Below are positions 1 to 7,503 of a DNA stretch of 64,000 nucleotides, piece after piece. The notes under the pieces were generated by a model. It was not told where the DNA came from. It was given only the letters and a program-made list of their open reading frames with translations, and did not search any database. This DNA is from Aestuariibacter sp. GS-14 (lineage in GTDB: Bacteria; Pseudomonadota; Gammaproteobacteria; Enterobacterales; Alteromonadaceae). A program made the position numbers and the translations under genes. Position 1 is the first letter of the stretch; each line of letters begins with the position of its first letter. Where the stretch lies: positions 296,589-360,588 of the forward strand of contig NZ_VHIP01000005.1 of assembly GCF_006494365.1 (NCBI RefSeq). Direction: 5' to 3'.

Positions 1-559
1 GGCCAGATAGCATAATTTGACCCTTGCGTTCATTGTCGCTTGTAGCACCAAGTTCAATTCGCCCTTCAAAATCTGACGACGCCGCTTTTGTAAGCACGTT
101 AACAACACCTGCTGAGGCATTCTTACCGAACAGCGTTCCCTGTGGGCCACGCAATACTTCAACCTGCTGAATATCAGACAGATTGTTAAACGCTTGAGCA
201 GCCATCATTAAGGGCACTTCATCCACCACTACCGCAACACTGGATTCAACGGCAATACTGTAAGCGGCCGTCCCCACCCCCCGCATGCGAATGGTGTTTA
301 CCTGAGGTTCCCCACCGTGCTCTACGGTAAGTGACGGGGAAACACGGGTAACGTCATCGAAGTTCTTAACGTCTAATCGCTCCAACGCGTTTTCGCCCAG
401 CACGGAAACCGCAACGGGGATATCCTGCTGTGCCTGAGCACGCTTTTGGGCCTTTACTTCAATTACTTCAAGCTCCTGAGCCGATACCTGGCCTGCAGAA
501 GCAATCCCGGCTGCAATCGATATGGCTAAAAGCGTTAATTTATTTTTGTGTAGGGTCAT
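1..559 (-). CDS. TonB-dependent receptor, N-terminal part (runs off the window)
   Basis: An open frame on the minus strand starts with ATG at 557-559 and is still open at base 1, so only the first about 186 residues are seen. It opens with a signal peptide (MTLHKNKLTLLAISIAAG, cleaved near VSAQ). A plug domain follows with the typical blocks QDIPVAVSVLGENAL, IRMRGVGT, VLRGPQGTLFGKNA and GVVNVLTK. Such receptors import large substrates across the outer membrane with TonB energy. The QQDIPVAVSV-type plug is common among gammaproteobacterial and sphingomonad receptors for plant- or algal-derived compounds. Its neighbours (uxuA, pectate lyase) suggest an oligouronide ligand, which is inference. 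Two copies of the 13-bp motif lie 48-80 nt upstream of its start. Confidence 0.93.
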   Translation of the reverse strand, partial: MTLHKNKLTLLAISIAAGIASAGQVSAQELEVIEVKAQKRAQAQQDIPVAVSVLGENALERLDVKNFDDVTRVSPSLTVEHGGEPQVNTIRMRGVGTAAYSIAVESSVAVVVDEVPLMMAAQAFNNLSDIQQVEVLRGPQGTLFGKNASAGVVNVLTKAASSDFEGRIELGATSDNERKGQIMLSG

Positions 560-606
560 CATAGGTGTTGTCTCACTCAGTACGCTTAAACTGGAATATT
601 GAGCAA

Positions 607-619
607 CTGGCTTTACCAG
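607..619. promoter_or_regulatory. Candidate operator, weaker copy
   Basis: CTGGCTTTACCAG. Its reverse complement, CTGGTAAAGCCAG, matches TTGGTAAGGCCAA at 10 of 13 positions and keeps the TGG-N5-CCA core. Its centre is 20 bp from that of the perfect copy at 627-639, about two helical turns, so two dimers could sit on the same face of the DNA. Inference from sequence only. Confidence 0.45.
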
Positions 620-626
620 CAGCAAT

Positions 627-639
627 TTGGTAAGGCCAA
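627..639. promoter_or_regulatory. Candidate operator TTGGTAAGGCCAA, reference copy
   Basis: TTGG-N5-CCAA palindrome 48 nt upstream of the first TBDR start. Close variants recur upstream of the pectate lyase (7465), the second TBDR (10847), the IclR gene (17724) and uxuA (863). The TTGG-N5-CCAA layout resembles operators known for FadR-type GntR regulators such as UxuR/ExuR and PdhR, but the only regulator seen here is IclR-type. Confidence 0.65.
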
Positions 640-862
640 TATACGTAAATAAAAAATTGGTTCAACGTTCTGTTAACAACTTTTTAAAGTGAACAGCTAC
701 GACATGTGAAAAAATAAATAAAAAACCAACAAAAACAATTGAATAATGATATCTCCAATATTTAGATAGCACCTATCTAAATATGAAATAGTTAAGTTTT
801 GAACCATTTTTTAAGATAAAAACGTAAATATGTTGATCGTAGCATTGTTATATGCAAGCATT

Positions 863-875
863 TTGGACTGACCAC
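863..875. promoter_or_regulatory. Candidate operator upstream of uxuA
   Basis: TTGGACTGACCAC matches the reverse complement of the reference motif (TTGGCCTTACCAA) at 10 of 13 positions and keeps TTGG-N5-CCA. It ends 28 nt before the uxuA ATG, where a bound repressor could block transcription. Confidence 0.45.
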
Positions 876-903
876 TATACCAAAAACTCACCAGGTGATT
901 ATT

Positions 904-2076
904 ATGCAGGAAACATGGCGCTGGTTCGGACCAACCGACACCATTACTTTACGGCAAATCCGGCAAGCCGGCGCAACCGGGATCGTTACGTCGTTACATG
1001 AAATCCCTACCGGCGAAGTCTGGCCGCTGGCATTGATTCAGTCGCGTAGAGCTGAAATTGAAGCAGCCGGCATGAATTGGTCTGTAGTAGAAAGCGTACC
1101 TTTGCATAACGATATTAAAACCCGCACGGGCGACTACCTTCGACACATCGACAATTATCAACAAACCCTGCGCAACTTAGGCAAAGCCGGCATTGATACC
1201 GTTTGCTACAACTTTATGCCGGTGGTGGACTGGACACGCACAAACCTGAGTTATCAGTTACCCAATGCCTCTCAGGCGCTGCGTTTTGAAATGACCGACT
1301 TTATTGCCTACGACGTGTTTATGCTGCAACGCGACAACGCAGCGCAAGACTACAATCAAACCCAGCTGGATACTGCCAAAGCGCGCTTTGAAGCGCTGTC
1401 GCCCACCGAACGCGAATTGCTAGAGAAGAATATCATTGCAGGCTTACCAGGCGGTGAAGGCTCTTATGACCGCGAGGGCATTCGCAAAGCCATTGCTCAG
1501 TTTATTGCACTGGGTACCGAAGGCTACCGTCAGCATCTGTTCGCCTTTCTGAAAGCGATTATTCCTGTAGCAGAAGAAGCCGGTGTGAAAATGTGTATTC
1601 ATCCTGATGATCCACCGTTTTCGCTATTTGGCTTGCCTCGTGTGGTGTCGACTGCCAGCGACGCAAGAGCCATTCTTGAAGCCGTAAAAAGCCCTGCCAA
1701 TGGCTTAACCTTATGTGCGGGATCGTTTGGTGCACGGGCTGACAACGACCTGGTTGATATGGTACGCGCATTTGGCCCCAGTATTTTCTTTGTGCATTTG
1801 CGTAATGTGAAGCGCGAGCCCGATGGTTCGTTTTATGAATCAGACCACCTCGATGGCGACAACGACATGATTGGCCTGATCAACGCCCTGTTGGACGAGG
1901 AAACGAACCGGGGTAAGCGCAATAGTATTCCCATGCGCCCGGACCACGGCCATTTAATGGATGAAGAAATGAATAAGCCCGGCGTACGCCCAGGCTATTC
2001 CTATGCTGGCAGAATGAAATCGCTGGCTGAATTGCGTGGTGTCATTCACGTGCTAGAGCGCCTGCGAGCAAGTTGA
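904..2076 (+). CDS. uxuA: Mannonate dehydratase UxuA
   Basis: The 390-residue product dehydrates D-mannonate to 2-keto-3-deoxy-D-gluconate in the glucuronate branch of hexuronate breakdown, in the cytoplasm. Family marks are the opening MQETWRWFGPTDTITL, CIHPDDPP with metal-binding His and Asp, the LCAGSFG turn, FVHLRNVKR and RPDHGHLMD near the C-terminus. The length is typical. An in-frame GTG at 895 also exists, but ATG 904 is chosen because AGG at 893-895 sits 8 nt before it and the resulting N-terminus matches the family. It is divergent from a TBDR and upstream of pectin-degrading genes, which fits uronate catabolism. A candidate operator lies 28 nt upstream. uxuB and uxaC are not in the window. 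Confidence 0.96.
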   Translation: MQETWRWFGPTDTITLRQIRQAGATGIVTSLHEIPTGEVWPLALIQSRRAEIEAAGMNWSVVESVPLHNDIKTRTGDYLRHIDNYQQTLRNLGKAGIDTVCYNFMPVVDWTRTNLSYQLPNASQALRFEMTDFIAYDVFMLQRDNAAQDYNQTQLDTAKARFEALSPTERELLEKNIIAGLPGGEGSYDREGIRKAIAQFIALGTEGYRQHLFAFLKAIIPVAEEAGVKMCIHPDDPPFSLFGLPRVVSTASDARAILEAVKSPANGLTLCAGSFGARADNDLVDMVRAFGPSIFFVHLRNVKREPDGSFYESDHLDGDNDMIGLINALLDEETNRGKRNSIPMRPDHGHLMDEEMNKPGVRPGYSYAGRMKSLAELRGVIHVLERLRAS

Positions 2077-2083
2077 CCCTACC

Positions 2084-2157
2084 AAACAGAAGCGAGCGTA
2101 TTCATTGTACTGTCTCATCACTTGGCAGAGTTCAGTACAATTAGCTCGCTTCTGTTT
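2084..2157. terminator. Long hairpin between convergent uxuA and fecR-like genes
   Basis: Perfect 14-bp arms (2084-2097 and 2144-2157, AAACAGAAGCGAGC and complement) enclose a second perfect 8-bp stem (TTGTACTG 2105-2112, CAGTACAA 2133-2140). The stop codon of the fecR-like gene (2118-2120) lies in the terminal loop. It probably ends transcription from both sides. T-rich tails are weak. Confidence 0.65.
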
Positions 2158-3200
2158 GTATCTTTCGATGCATTTATCCCCATGTTCTTTTCCATAACAG
2201 ACAATATGTCATCCAACTCCTGCATTTTAAATCGGGCGACGATTTTCAAATTTTTCAGCGATTCATCCTTTATCACAAATTGCTTGCCGGTGTAACGTTC
2301 CAGTTGCGATATTACGTCGGTCAGCGGTTCACCATTAAATGTAATAATGCCTTCCCGCCACGACAGTGACATAGCCATCTGCACCTCATCCATTTGCGAC
2401 TTCATCACCGCTGTTGGCAAGTGCGTATCAACCCTAATTTGCAGTCTTTCTCCTTTTACAACCTGAACGGTTTGCTCGCTATTTACCGATGAGTGGGTGA
2501 TGTCAGTGTCTGATCCAGGAAACGACGTCGCAACAGCAGCTTTTACTTTTCCATCGGTTACAATCAGTTCGACATCTGACTCATGCATTGCCACATTAAA
2601 CGCCGTACCCACCGCTTCAAACCGTTGATTCCCTGCATTCACAAACAGTGGCCGACTCGGGTTGTGCTTAACTTCGATGTGTAATTCGCCTCTTGTAAGC
2701 ACAATCTCCCGGCTTTGTGCGGTATACCGCACTAACACAGACGAATTTGAGTTTAATGTAAGCACTGAACCGTCCTGGAGCTGCTTTTTTACAGACGTGG
2801 CTATTGGCGCGTCAACCTGCAGAGAATAAAGGTAAGGTGATGCGTCAGTGACTTCGGTGTCAGAAAGATAGGAGACCCCAATATATCCCAGGGGCAACAT
2901 TACTAAACAAAACAGTACCGCTGAAGCCAGTGCTGACCAGCTATGAAATCGAACTCCGCCCTTGCGCCGCTGTAGTGGAAAGACTTCTGCCAACGACGAT
3001 AAAACCTCGGCTTCATCCAGTGTATGGCGCATTTGCTCAAATACGTCTGCGTGTCTGCCTGAACGACTTTTCCACTGCTCAAATTCTGCCAACTGAGCCT
3101 GCGTGAGACCGTCATCCATTTTAACTAACCAGGCAGCAGCTTCCTGCATAATGGTCTCATTAGCGTACAGGTTAACCACGTTACTATCGTTACTTTCCAC
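2118..3200 (-). CDS. FecR-family anti-sigma factor / sensor
   Basis: A 360-residue inner-membrane protein. Its cytoplasmic N-terminal DUF4880-like part (about residues 15-60, EAAAWLVKMDDGLTQAQLAEFEQWKSRS as family core) should hold the ECF sigma factor. One transmembrane helix spans about 88-112. The periplasmic FecR domain follows (about 125-255: SVKKQLQDGSVLTLNSNS, GELHIEVKHNPSRPLFV, GTAFNV). The C-terminal part (about 280-350) resembles an STN fold (SLSWREGIITFNGEPLTDV). It relays occupancy of the partner TBDR to the sigma factor. Its start overlaps the end of the sigma gene by 11 nt, so translation is coupled. The likely partner is the STN-bearing receptor at 4038-7250, encoded divergently. 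Confidence 0.93.
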   Translation of the reverse strand: MESNDSNVVNLYANETIMQEAAAWLVKMDDGLTQAQLAEFEQWKSRSGRHADVFEQMRHTLDEAEVLSSLAEVFPLQRRKGGVRFHSWSALASAVLFCLVMLPLGYIGVSYLSDTEVTDASPYLYSLQVDAPIATSVKKQLQDGSVLTLNSNSSVLVRYTAQSREIVLTRGELHIEVKHNPSRPLFVNAGNQRFEAVGTAFNVAMHESDVELIVTDGKVKAAVATSFPGSDTDITHSSVNSEQTVQVVKGERLQIRVDTHLPTAVMKSQMDEVQMAMSLSWREGIITFNGEPLTDVISQLERYTGKQFVIKDESLKNLKIVARFKMQELDDILSVMEKNMGINASKDTNRSELIVLNSAK

Positions 3201-3750
3201 TGGATTTACCTTTTTCTCTGCTGACGTCCTGGCATTTACCCACCTCTGTGCGCTGCTGTTCTACCGATTGATAAAATTTTACGTATGCTCTTTGCAACTG
3301 CACTTCAACCGTGCGAGTACTGATACCCAGTTCAGTAGCGATTTCTCGCGCTTTCAAACCATAGACTTTCTTTAACACAAAAATCTTCCGGCACTGAGGA
3401 GGCAATTGCTTAACTGATTCGCAGAAATGCAGAAACTGTTGCTGTGCTTTAACGCCGTGGTAAGTCGTATCGCCCGACGCAAAATGCGCATCATCAGTTT
3501 CTTCCACCGATTGCATACGGCTAACATGTGGTTTACGCAGATAATCAAGTGCAAGGTTTTTAGCTACGGTAAACACAAAGCCGTCAGTAACGGGCGATGA
3601 AGCTTGCTCCTGATGGCTTTGCCACACTTTAACGTAAGCGTCCTGCACAATATCTTCCACGTCATCCGCAGACACAAATTGCGATAAAAATACCTTTAGC
3701 TTTACTCGCAATCGTTGCAGTTGCAGTAAAACCTTATTGTTATCATTCAT
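3190..3750 (-). CDS. FecI-like ECF sigma factor
   Basis: A 186-residue sigma-70 ECF protein. Region 2 covers about residues 15-80 (VEDIVQDAYVKVWQSH, VFTVAKNLALDYLRK) and region 4 about 110-165 (LPPQCRKIFVLKKVYGLKAREIATELGIS, split here by its helix-turn-helix). It directs RNA polymerase to promoters switched on by the FecR relay, typically that of the cognate receptor. It is first in a two-gene operon with the anti-sigma gene and divergent from the STN-TBDR, the standard layout of a cell-surface signalling system. The inducer is probably an oligosaccharide from this locus, not an iron chelate; this is inferred from neighbours. Confidence 0.95.
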   Translation of the reverse strand: MNDNNKVLLQLQRLRVKLKVFLSQFVSADDVEDIVQDAYVKVWQSHQEQASSPVTDGFVFTVAKNLALDYLRKPHVSRMQSVEETDDAHFASGDTTYHGVKAQQQFLHFCESVKQLPPQCRKIFVLKKVYGLKAREIATELGISTRTVEVQLQRAYVKFYQSVEQQRTEVGKCQDVSREKGKSSGK

Positions 3751-4037
3751 AGGTTCGGTACAGAGTTTTTTTACGTTAACGTTTTAAGTTTAGAAAAATA
3801 CTTACTCGTTGATGTAAAAAATTAAAAAAATCTACACCCACACGCATTTTGTTACCAGAACGTTAACAGTTCTTGATTTACGTGCCATTTACGGCAAACA
3901 TACCCCAGAAGGACTTACCCTTGTGATTAATTTTGATTATTTATGAACAATATGAAATTAAAGCAAAACACTGATAAATAATAAAATTAAGATATTTAAA
4001 TCAAAATAAAAGTAATAAAAAATTAAAAATTTGTAAA
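3751..4037. promoter_or_regulatory. Divergent promoter region, fecI-like / STN-TBDR
   Basis: An AT-rich 287-bp spacer. It contains the perfect 10-bp palindrome ACGTTAACGT (3773-3782) and a 17-bp near-palindrome AGAACGTTAACAGTTCT (3857-3873), both centred on GTTAAC. No clear Fec-type -35/-10 pair or TTGG-N5-CCAA motif was found. The receptor start has no visible Shine-Dalgarno sequence. Confidence 0.45.
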
Positions 4038-7000
4038 ATGTTTGTACGTATTTTTTTGAATTTGACTCGTTTACTTCCTACACAACGGCAGTTAGCCATT
4101 GTTGTGTGCAGTGTCGTGCTGTGTGGACAGATCCCATACAGCTACGGGCAATCATCAGCAGCACTTTACGATGAGCACCGTAAATTTGACATTGCGGGCG
4201 GAGACGCAGCACAAACATTGTTGTTATATGCAGTACAAGCAGATGTTACTTTTGGTTTGGCACTCTCTTCGGTGTCGGGGGTAAAAACAAATCCGGTTTC
4301 CGGGTTTTACTCGCCGAGCAAAGCACTCGAATTGTTGTTAGCTAATACGCCGCTTGTTGCGCATATCAACAATAAAAAACAGCTGATTCTCCTCAATAAC
4401 GCTCCCGGAAATGAAGCAGAAGACATGAAAGAATCACAATTTAAAAAAGGACTCATTGCAACCGCATTGAGCGCCATCAGTATTGGCGTAACAGCACAAG
4501 ACGTTGAATCAGCAGACACCCAGGAACAGGCAGCCACTGTTGTTGAAACCATTGAAGTAAGAGGGATCCGACAAAGTCTAGCCAAATCCATCTCCATTAA
4601 GAAAGAAAATACAGCCATGGTAGATGCCGTTGTGGCTGAAGATATTGGTAAATTTCCCGATGCAAATATTGCCGAATCACTACAGCGCATCCCGGGTGTT
4701 TACCTTGAGCGCGATGGTGCCAGCAATGAAGGCAACCGAATTACGATTCGCGGTCTGGATTCATCTTATGCGGTTACCACCATCAATGGCGCTCCGGTTC
4801 ATACCACGTCCAGCATGAATGTGGGCACATCCACCCGCGATTTTAACTACGATGTATTCCCTTCCGAGTTATTTGGCCAGGTAAACGTCTATAAGAGCAG
4901 CATGGCGGAACTAACAGAAGGCGGAATTGGTGGCACAGTTGATCTGCAAACACCTCGCCCTTTCGATGGCAAAGGTGAAGAAACTGGCCGATATTCGGTT
5001 AGTGCAGGCTACAACGATGCTTCGGAGTCGTTTAACCCGAAATTGTCTGCGCTGTACAGCAACACCTGGGATAATTTTGGTGCCCTATTTGGCATTGCTT
5101 ATGCCAGCAGCGTGAATACCCGCTCAGGATACGAAACCACCGGGCAATACAACACCAACGCGTTAGGCAAGGAAAGAAAAGGCACCTTCAGGTTTAACAT
5201 CGATTACGATGATCCAAGAGTTAACCTGGGAGACCTTACCCAGGAGCAGGTCGACAATGCCTTTTTACCCCGTTTTCACCGCGCATACGCATCTGAAAAC
5301 ACGCGCGAAAGATTATCCTCTGTTATTTCACTACAATACATGGGAGACGATTTTGAAGTTAGCCTGGACACCTTGCTAGCTAACCTCACCGACCAACGCG
5401 ACGAGTATACGTTCGGAGTTGCTATTCGCAATTCGGGCCAGAATGGTGTGCCTGGTATTGTGCCAATGGATGTGTTTATAGACGAAAATAACAACCTGTT
5501 CGGCACATTTGGCAACACTACCTATTTTGCAGAGAGCTTTCCCTACGATAGCCAGACCGATTTTTACAGCGTTAACTTACGCGGTCAGTATTTCCTGAAT
5601 GAGGATATTACGATAAAAGGTCAGCTAACACGGTCTCAAAGCAAAGCAGAGCTATACCGCAATAAAGTGTTCAATATTGCCGATGGCGTAACTTCCGTTA
5701 TCGATTCTTCACAGAATACTGTTTATCCGGTTCTCACCTATGACCGTGATTTCACCGATCCAACCGCGTGGAACAACATGGTAGATATCGGTTTCCTGCA
5801 AAATAATGAGAAAGACGAAGACGTACTGGCGTCGCTTCAGGTGCAATGGAATTTTGATGCGGGTGATTGGTATGGCAATGTTAAGTTTGGTGTCAGCCAG
5901 GCCACCTCAACGAAAACAAGTACCAGCAAAAACGGCACATCAGCTGCAAAATCACAGATTTTGTCGAATGGTAAATCTTTCAACGACATGAGTTTATCTG
6001 AACTGGTGGGGTTAATGGACAACAGCATGCCAATCAGTCCATTTGCGCAGAAAGCGGGCGAAGGTTTCCCAACGACCTGGTCAAGCTATTCACGCAACAC
6101 CATAGAGTCATTCTTCATGCCTTACCAGGCGTTATCACAAACCGATATCGACTTTAACAGCTCGTTTGAGGCAGAAGAAAAAGTATCGTCTGTATTCATT
6201 CAAACCGATCTTCGTACCGACATATTTGACCGTGCTTTTAAGGCCAATCTGGGAGTTCGCCTGTCTGATACAGATGTAACAGCAAACAACTATACGCTTG
6301 ATGGTAATACTTACATTCCAAATGTCACATCGGGTGGATACTCAACTGTGTTGCCTTCTGTGAATATGGCCTATGACCTCACCGATGAGCTGGAATTACG
6401 CGCCGCGATTGGCAAAACCATCACCCGCGTAGGGTTAAACAGAATTGCAGCTAACGTGCTTATTGCCGATCCATTTAAAGCCGTGGCCACAGCAGGTAAC
6501 CCGGATCTTACCCCTGAAGAATCACTGTCTAAAGATGTGTCATTAAGCTGGTATTTTTCTGAAGGCGGATTACTTTCTGCTGGCTTATTCTGGAAGACAA
6601 TTCAGGATCAGCCCGTTGAAAGTAGTACTCTGGTAACGTTTGAGTCTTTAAAATTACCAGAAACGGCATTAGGGCCTATTTTTATTGATCCTAACACCGG
6701 CAAGATCCCACCCAATCTGGACATTGTATTAAACAGCTACGAAAACGGCGCAGAACAAAAACTGAGTGGGTTTGAAATTGCCTATCAGCAAAACTTCACG
6801 TTTTTACCTGCTCCTTTCAACAATTTAGGCACCATTGCAAGTTATACCAATGTAGACACCAAATCTGCCAACTGGGTAGCCAACAACGGTGATGTTTACA
6901 ATATCCCGACGGTTCCTAAATACGGCTACACACTGGCAACCTACTATGAAGATGGTCCCATTGCGTTAAGAGTATCCTATGCCTTCAAGAGTGAAAAATA

Positions 7001-7250
7001 CGTTGATCCGCTCAACCGTGGAAACGACCTAAACCGCGTACAGGCCAGTATTGGCTACCTGGACGCCAGCATAGGCTACAAAGTGAGCGAGGACGTGGAA
7101 TTGCGTTTTGAAGCAACCAACTTAAGCGATGCGCTGGAATACCAGTATTACCCCAACCCAGCCGGACTATACGGAGACGGGAAGTCGCGTAAAAACGCAG
7201 CTTACTACAGCGGCCGTACCTTTACGTTAGGCTTACGTGGCGCGTTTTAA
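4038..7250 (+). CDS. TonB-dependent receptor with N-terminal STN signalling domain
   Basis: The 1070-residue outer-membrane receptor has a signal peptide (about 1-38), an STN domain (about 45-120, FDIAGGDAAQTLLLYAVQAD to QLILLN), a linker, a TonB-box/plug region (about 165-310: VVAEDIGKFPDANIAESLQR, IPGVYLERDG, GGIGGTVDLQTP) and a 22-strand-type barrel ending in FTLGLRGAF. The body matches the TIGR01782 receptor class, common for carbohydrates in Alteromonadales. The STN domain should contact the FecR-like protein encoded divergently. Oddly, residues 130-154 (MKESQFKKGLIATALSAI) look like a second, internal signal peptide. An alternative start at 4425 would give a classic receptor without STN. 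The outer start is preferred because the STN domain is intact and fecIR is adjacent. Confidence 0.92.
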   Translation: MFVRIFLNLTRLLPTQRQLAIVVCSVVLCGQIPYSYGQSSAALYDEHRKFDIAGGDAAQTLLLYAVQADVTFGLALSSVSGVKTNPVSGFYSPSKALELLLANTPLVAHINNKKQLILLNNAPGNEAEDMKESQFKKGLIATALSAISIGVTAQDVESADTQEQAATVVETIEVRGIRQSLAKSISIKKENTAMVDAVVAEDIGKFPDANIAESLQRIPGVYLERDGASNEGNRITIRGLDSSYAVTTINGAPVHTTSSMNVGTSTRDFNYDVFPSELFGQVNVYKSSMAELTEGGIGGTVDLQTPRPFDGKGEETGRYSVSAGYNDASESFNPKLSALYSNTWDNFGALFGIAYASSVNTRSGYETTGQYNTNALGKERKGTFRFNIDYDDPRVNLGDLTQEQVDNAFLPRFHRAYASENTRERLSSVISLQYMGDDFEVSLDTLLANLTDQRDEYTFGVAIRNSGQNGVPGIVPMDVFIDENNNLFGTFGNTTYFAESFPYDSQTDFYSVNLRGQYFLNEDITIKGQLTRSQSKAELYRNKVFNIADGVTSVIDSSQNTVYPVLTYDRDFTDPTAWNNMVDIGFLQNNEKDEDVLASLQVQWNFDAGDWYGNVKFGVSQATSTKTSTSKNGTSAAKSQILSNGKSFNDMSLSELVGLMDNSMPISPFAQKAGEGFPTTWSSYSRNTIESFFMPYQALSQTDIDFNSSFEAEEKVSSVFIQTDLRTDIFDRAFKANLGVRLSDTDVTANNYTLDGNTYIPNVTSGGYSTVLPSVNMAYDLTDELELRAAIGKTITRVGLNRIAANVLIADPFKAVATAGNPDLTPEESLSKDVSLSWYFSEGGLLSAGLFWKTIQDQPVESSTLVTFESLKLPETALGPIFIDPNTGKIPPNLDIVLNSYENGAEQKLSGFEIAYQQNFTFLPAPFNNLGTIASYTNVDTKSANWVANNGDVYNIPTVPKYGYTLATYYEDGPIALRVSYAFKSEKYVDPLNRGNDLNRVQASIGYLDASIGYKVSEDVELRFEATNLSDALEYQYYPNPAGLYGDGKSRKNAAYYSGRTFTLGLRGAF

Positions 7251-7312
7251 TCGCACCCGGTAATGTAAATAACGTTCTACTATTATCCGAATAAAAACGG
7301 TTCATTGTGATT

Positions 7313-7347
7313 GCACTGTTCAGGGTTCGCCCTGGCAGTGCTTTTTT
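7313..7347 (+). terminator. Rho-independent terminator after the STN-TBDR
   Basis: GCACTG-TT-CAGGG-TTCG-CCCTG-G-CAGTGC followed by six T (7342-7347). A stem of 11 paired bases with a UUCG tetraloop and a U-tract is a textbook intrinsic terminator, 63 nt after the receptor stop. Confidence 0.92.
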
Positions 7348-7464
7348 GTGTTTACTATGCGCCACAGTTCCAAATATTAACATTTCATTAAAGTTTTTGC
7401 TGTTATTCACTCATTTCACTTTTCATCAATCCATTCTTGATTTACAAATTTTAAACATGGCCAA

Positions 7465-7477
7465 GTGGTAAGGCCAA
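7465..7477. promoter_or_regulatory. Candidate operator upstream of the pectate lyase
   Basis: GTGGTAAGGCCAA matches the reference motif at 12 of 13 positions and ends 26 nt before the lyase ATG. A further GGCCAA lies directly before it (7459-7464). Confidence 0.6.
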
Positions 7478-7503
7478 TTAAAAAACTATAAATTGAGGTC
7501 AAA

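Larger units (their letters stand above)
560..903. other. Divergent intergenic region, first TBDR / uxuA
   Basis: This 344-bp AT-rich spacer separates two divergent genes. It holds two candidate operators on the TBDR side (607-619, 627-639) and one on the uxuA side (863-875). The middle part (about 690-840) is A/T-rich with no recognisable ORF. No RNA gene is seen. Confidence 0.7.

Noticed and set aside
2903-3115. 70-codon frame inside the fecR-like gene
   Set aside because: It is an alternative frame of a clear FecR coding region with no start signal.
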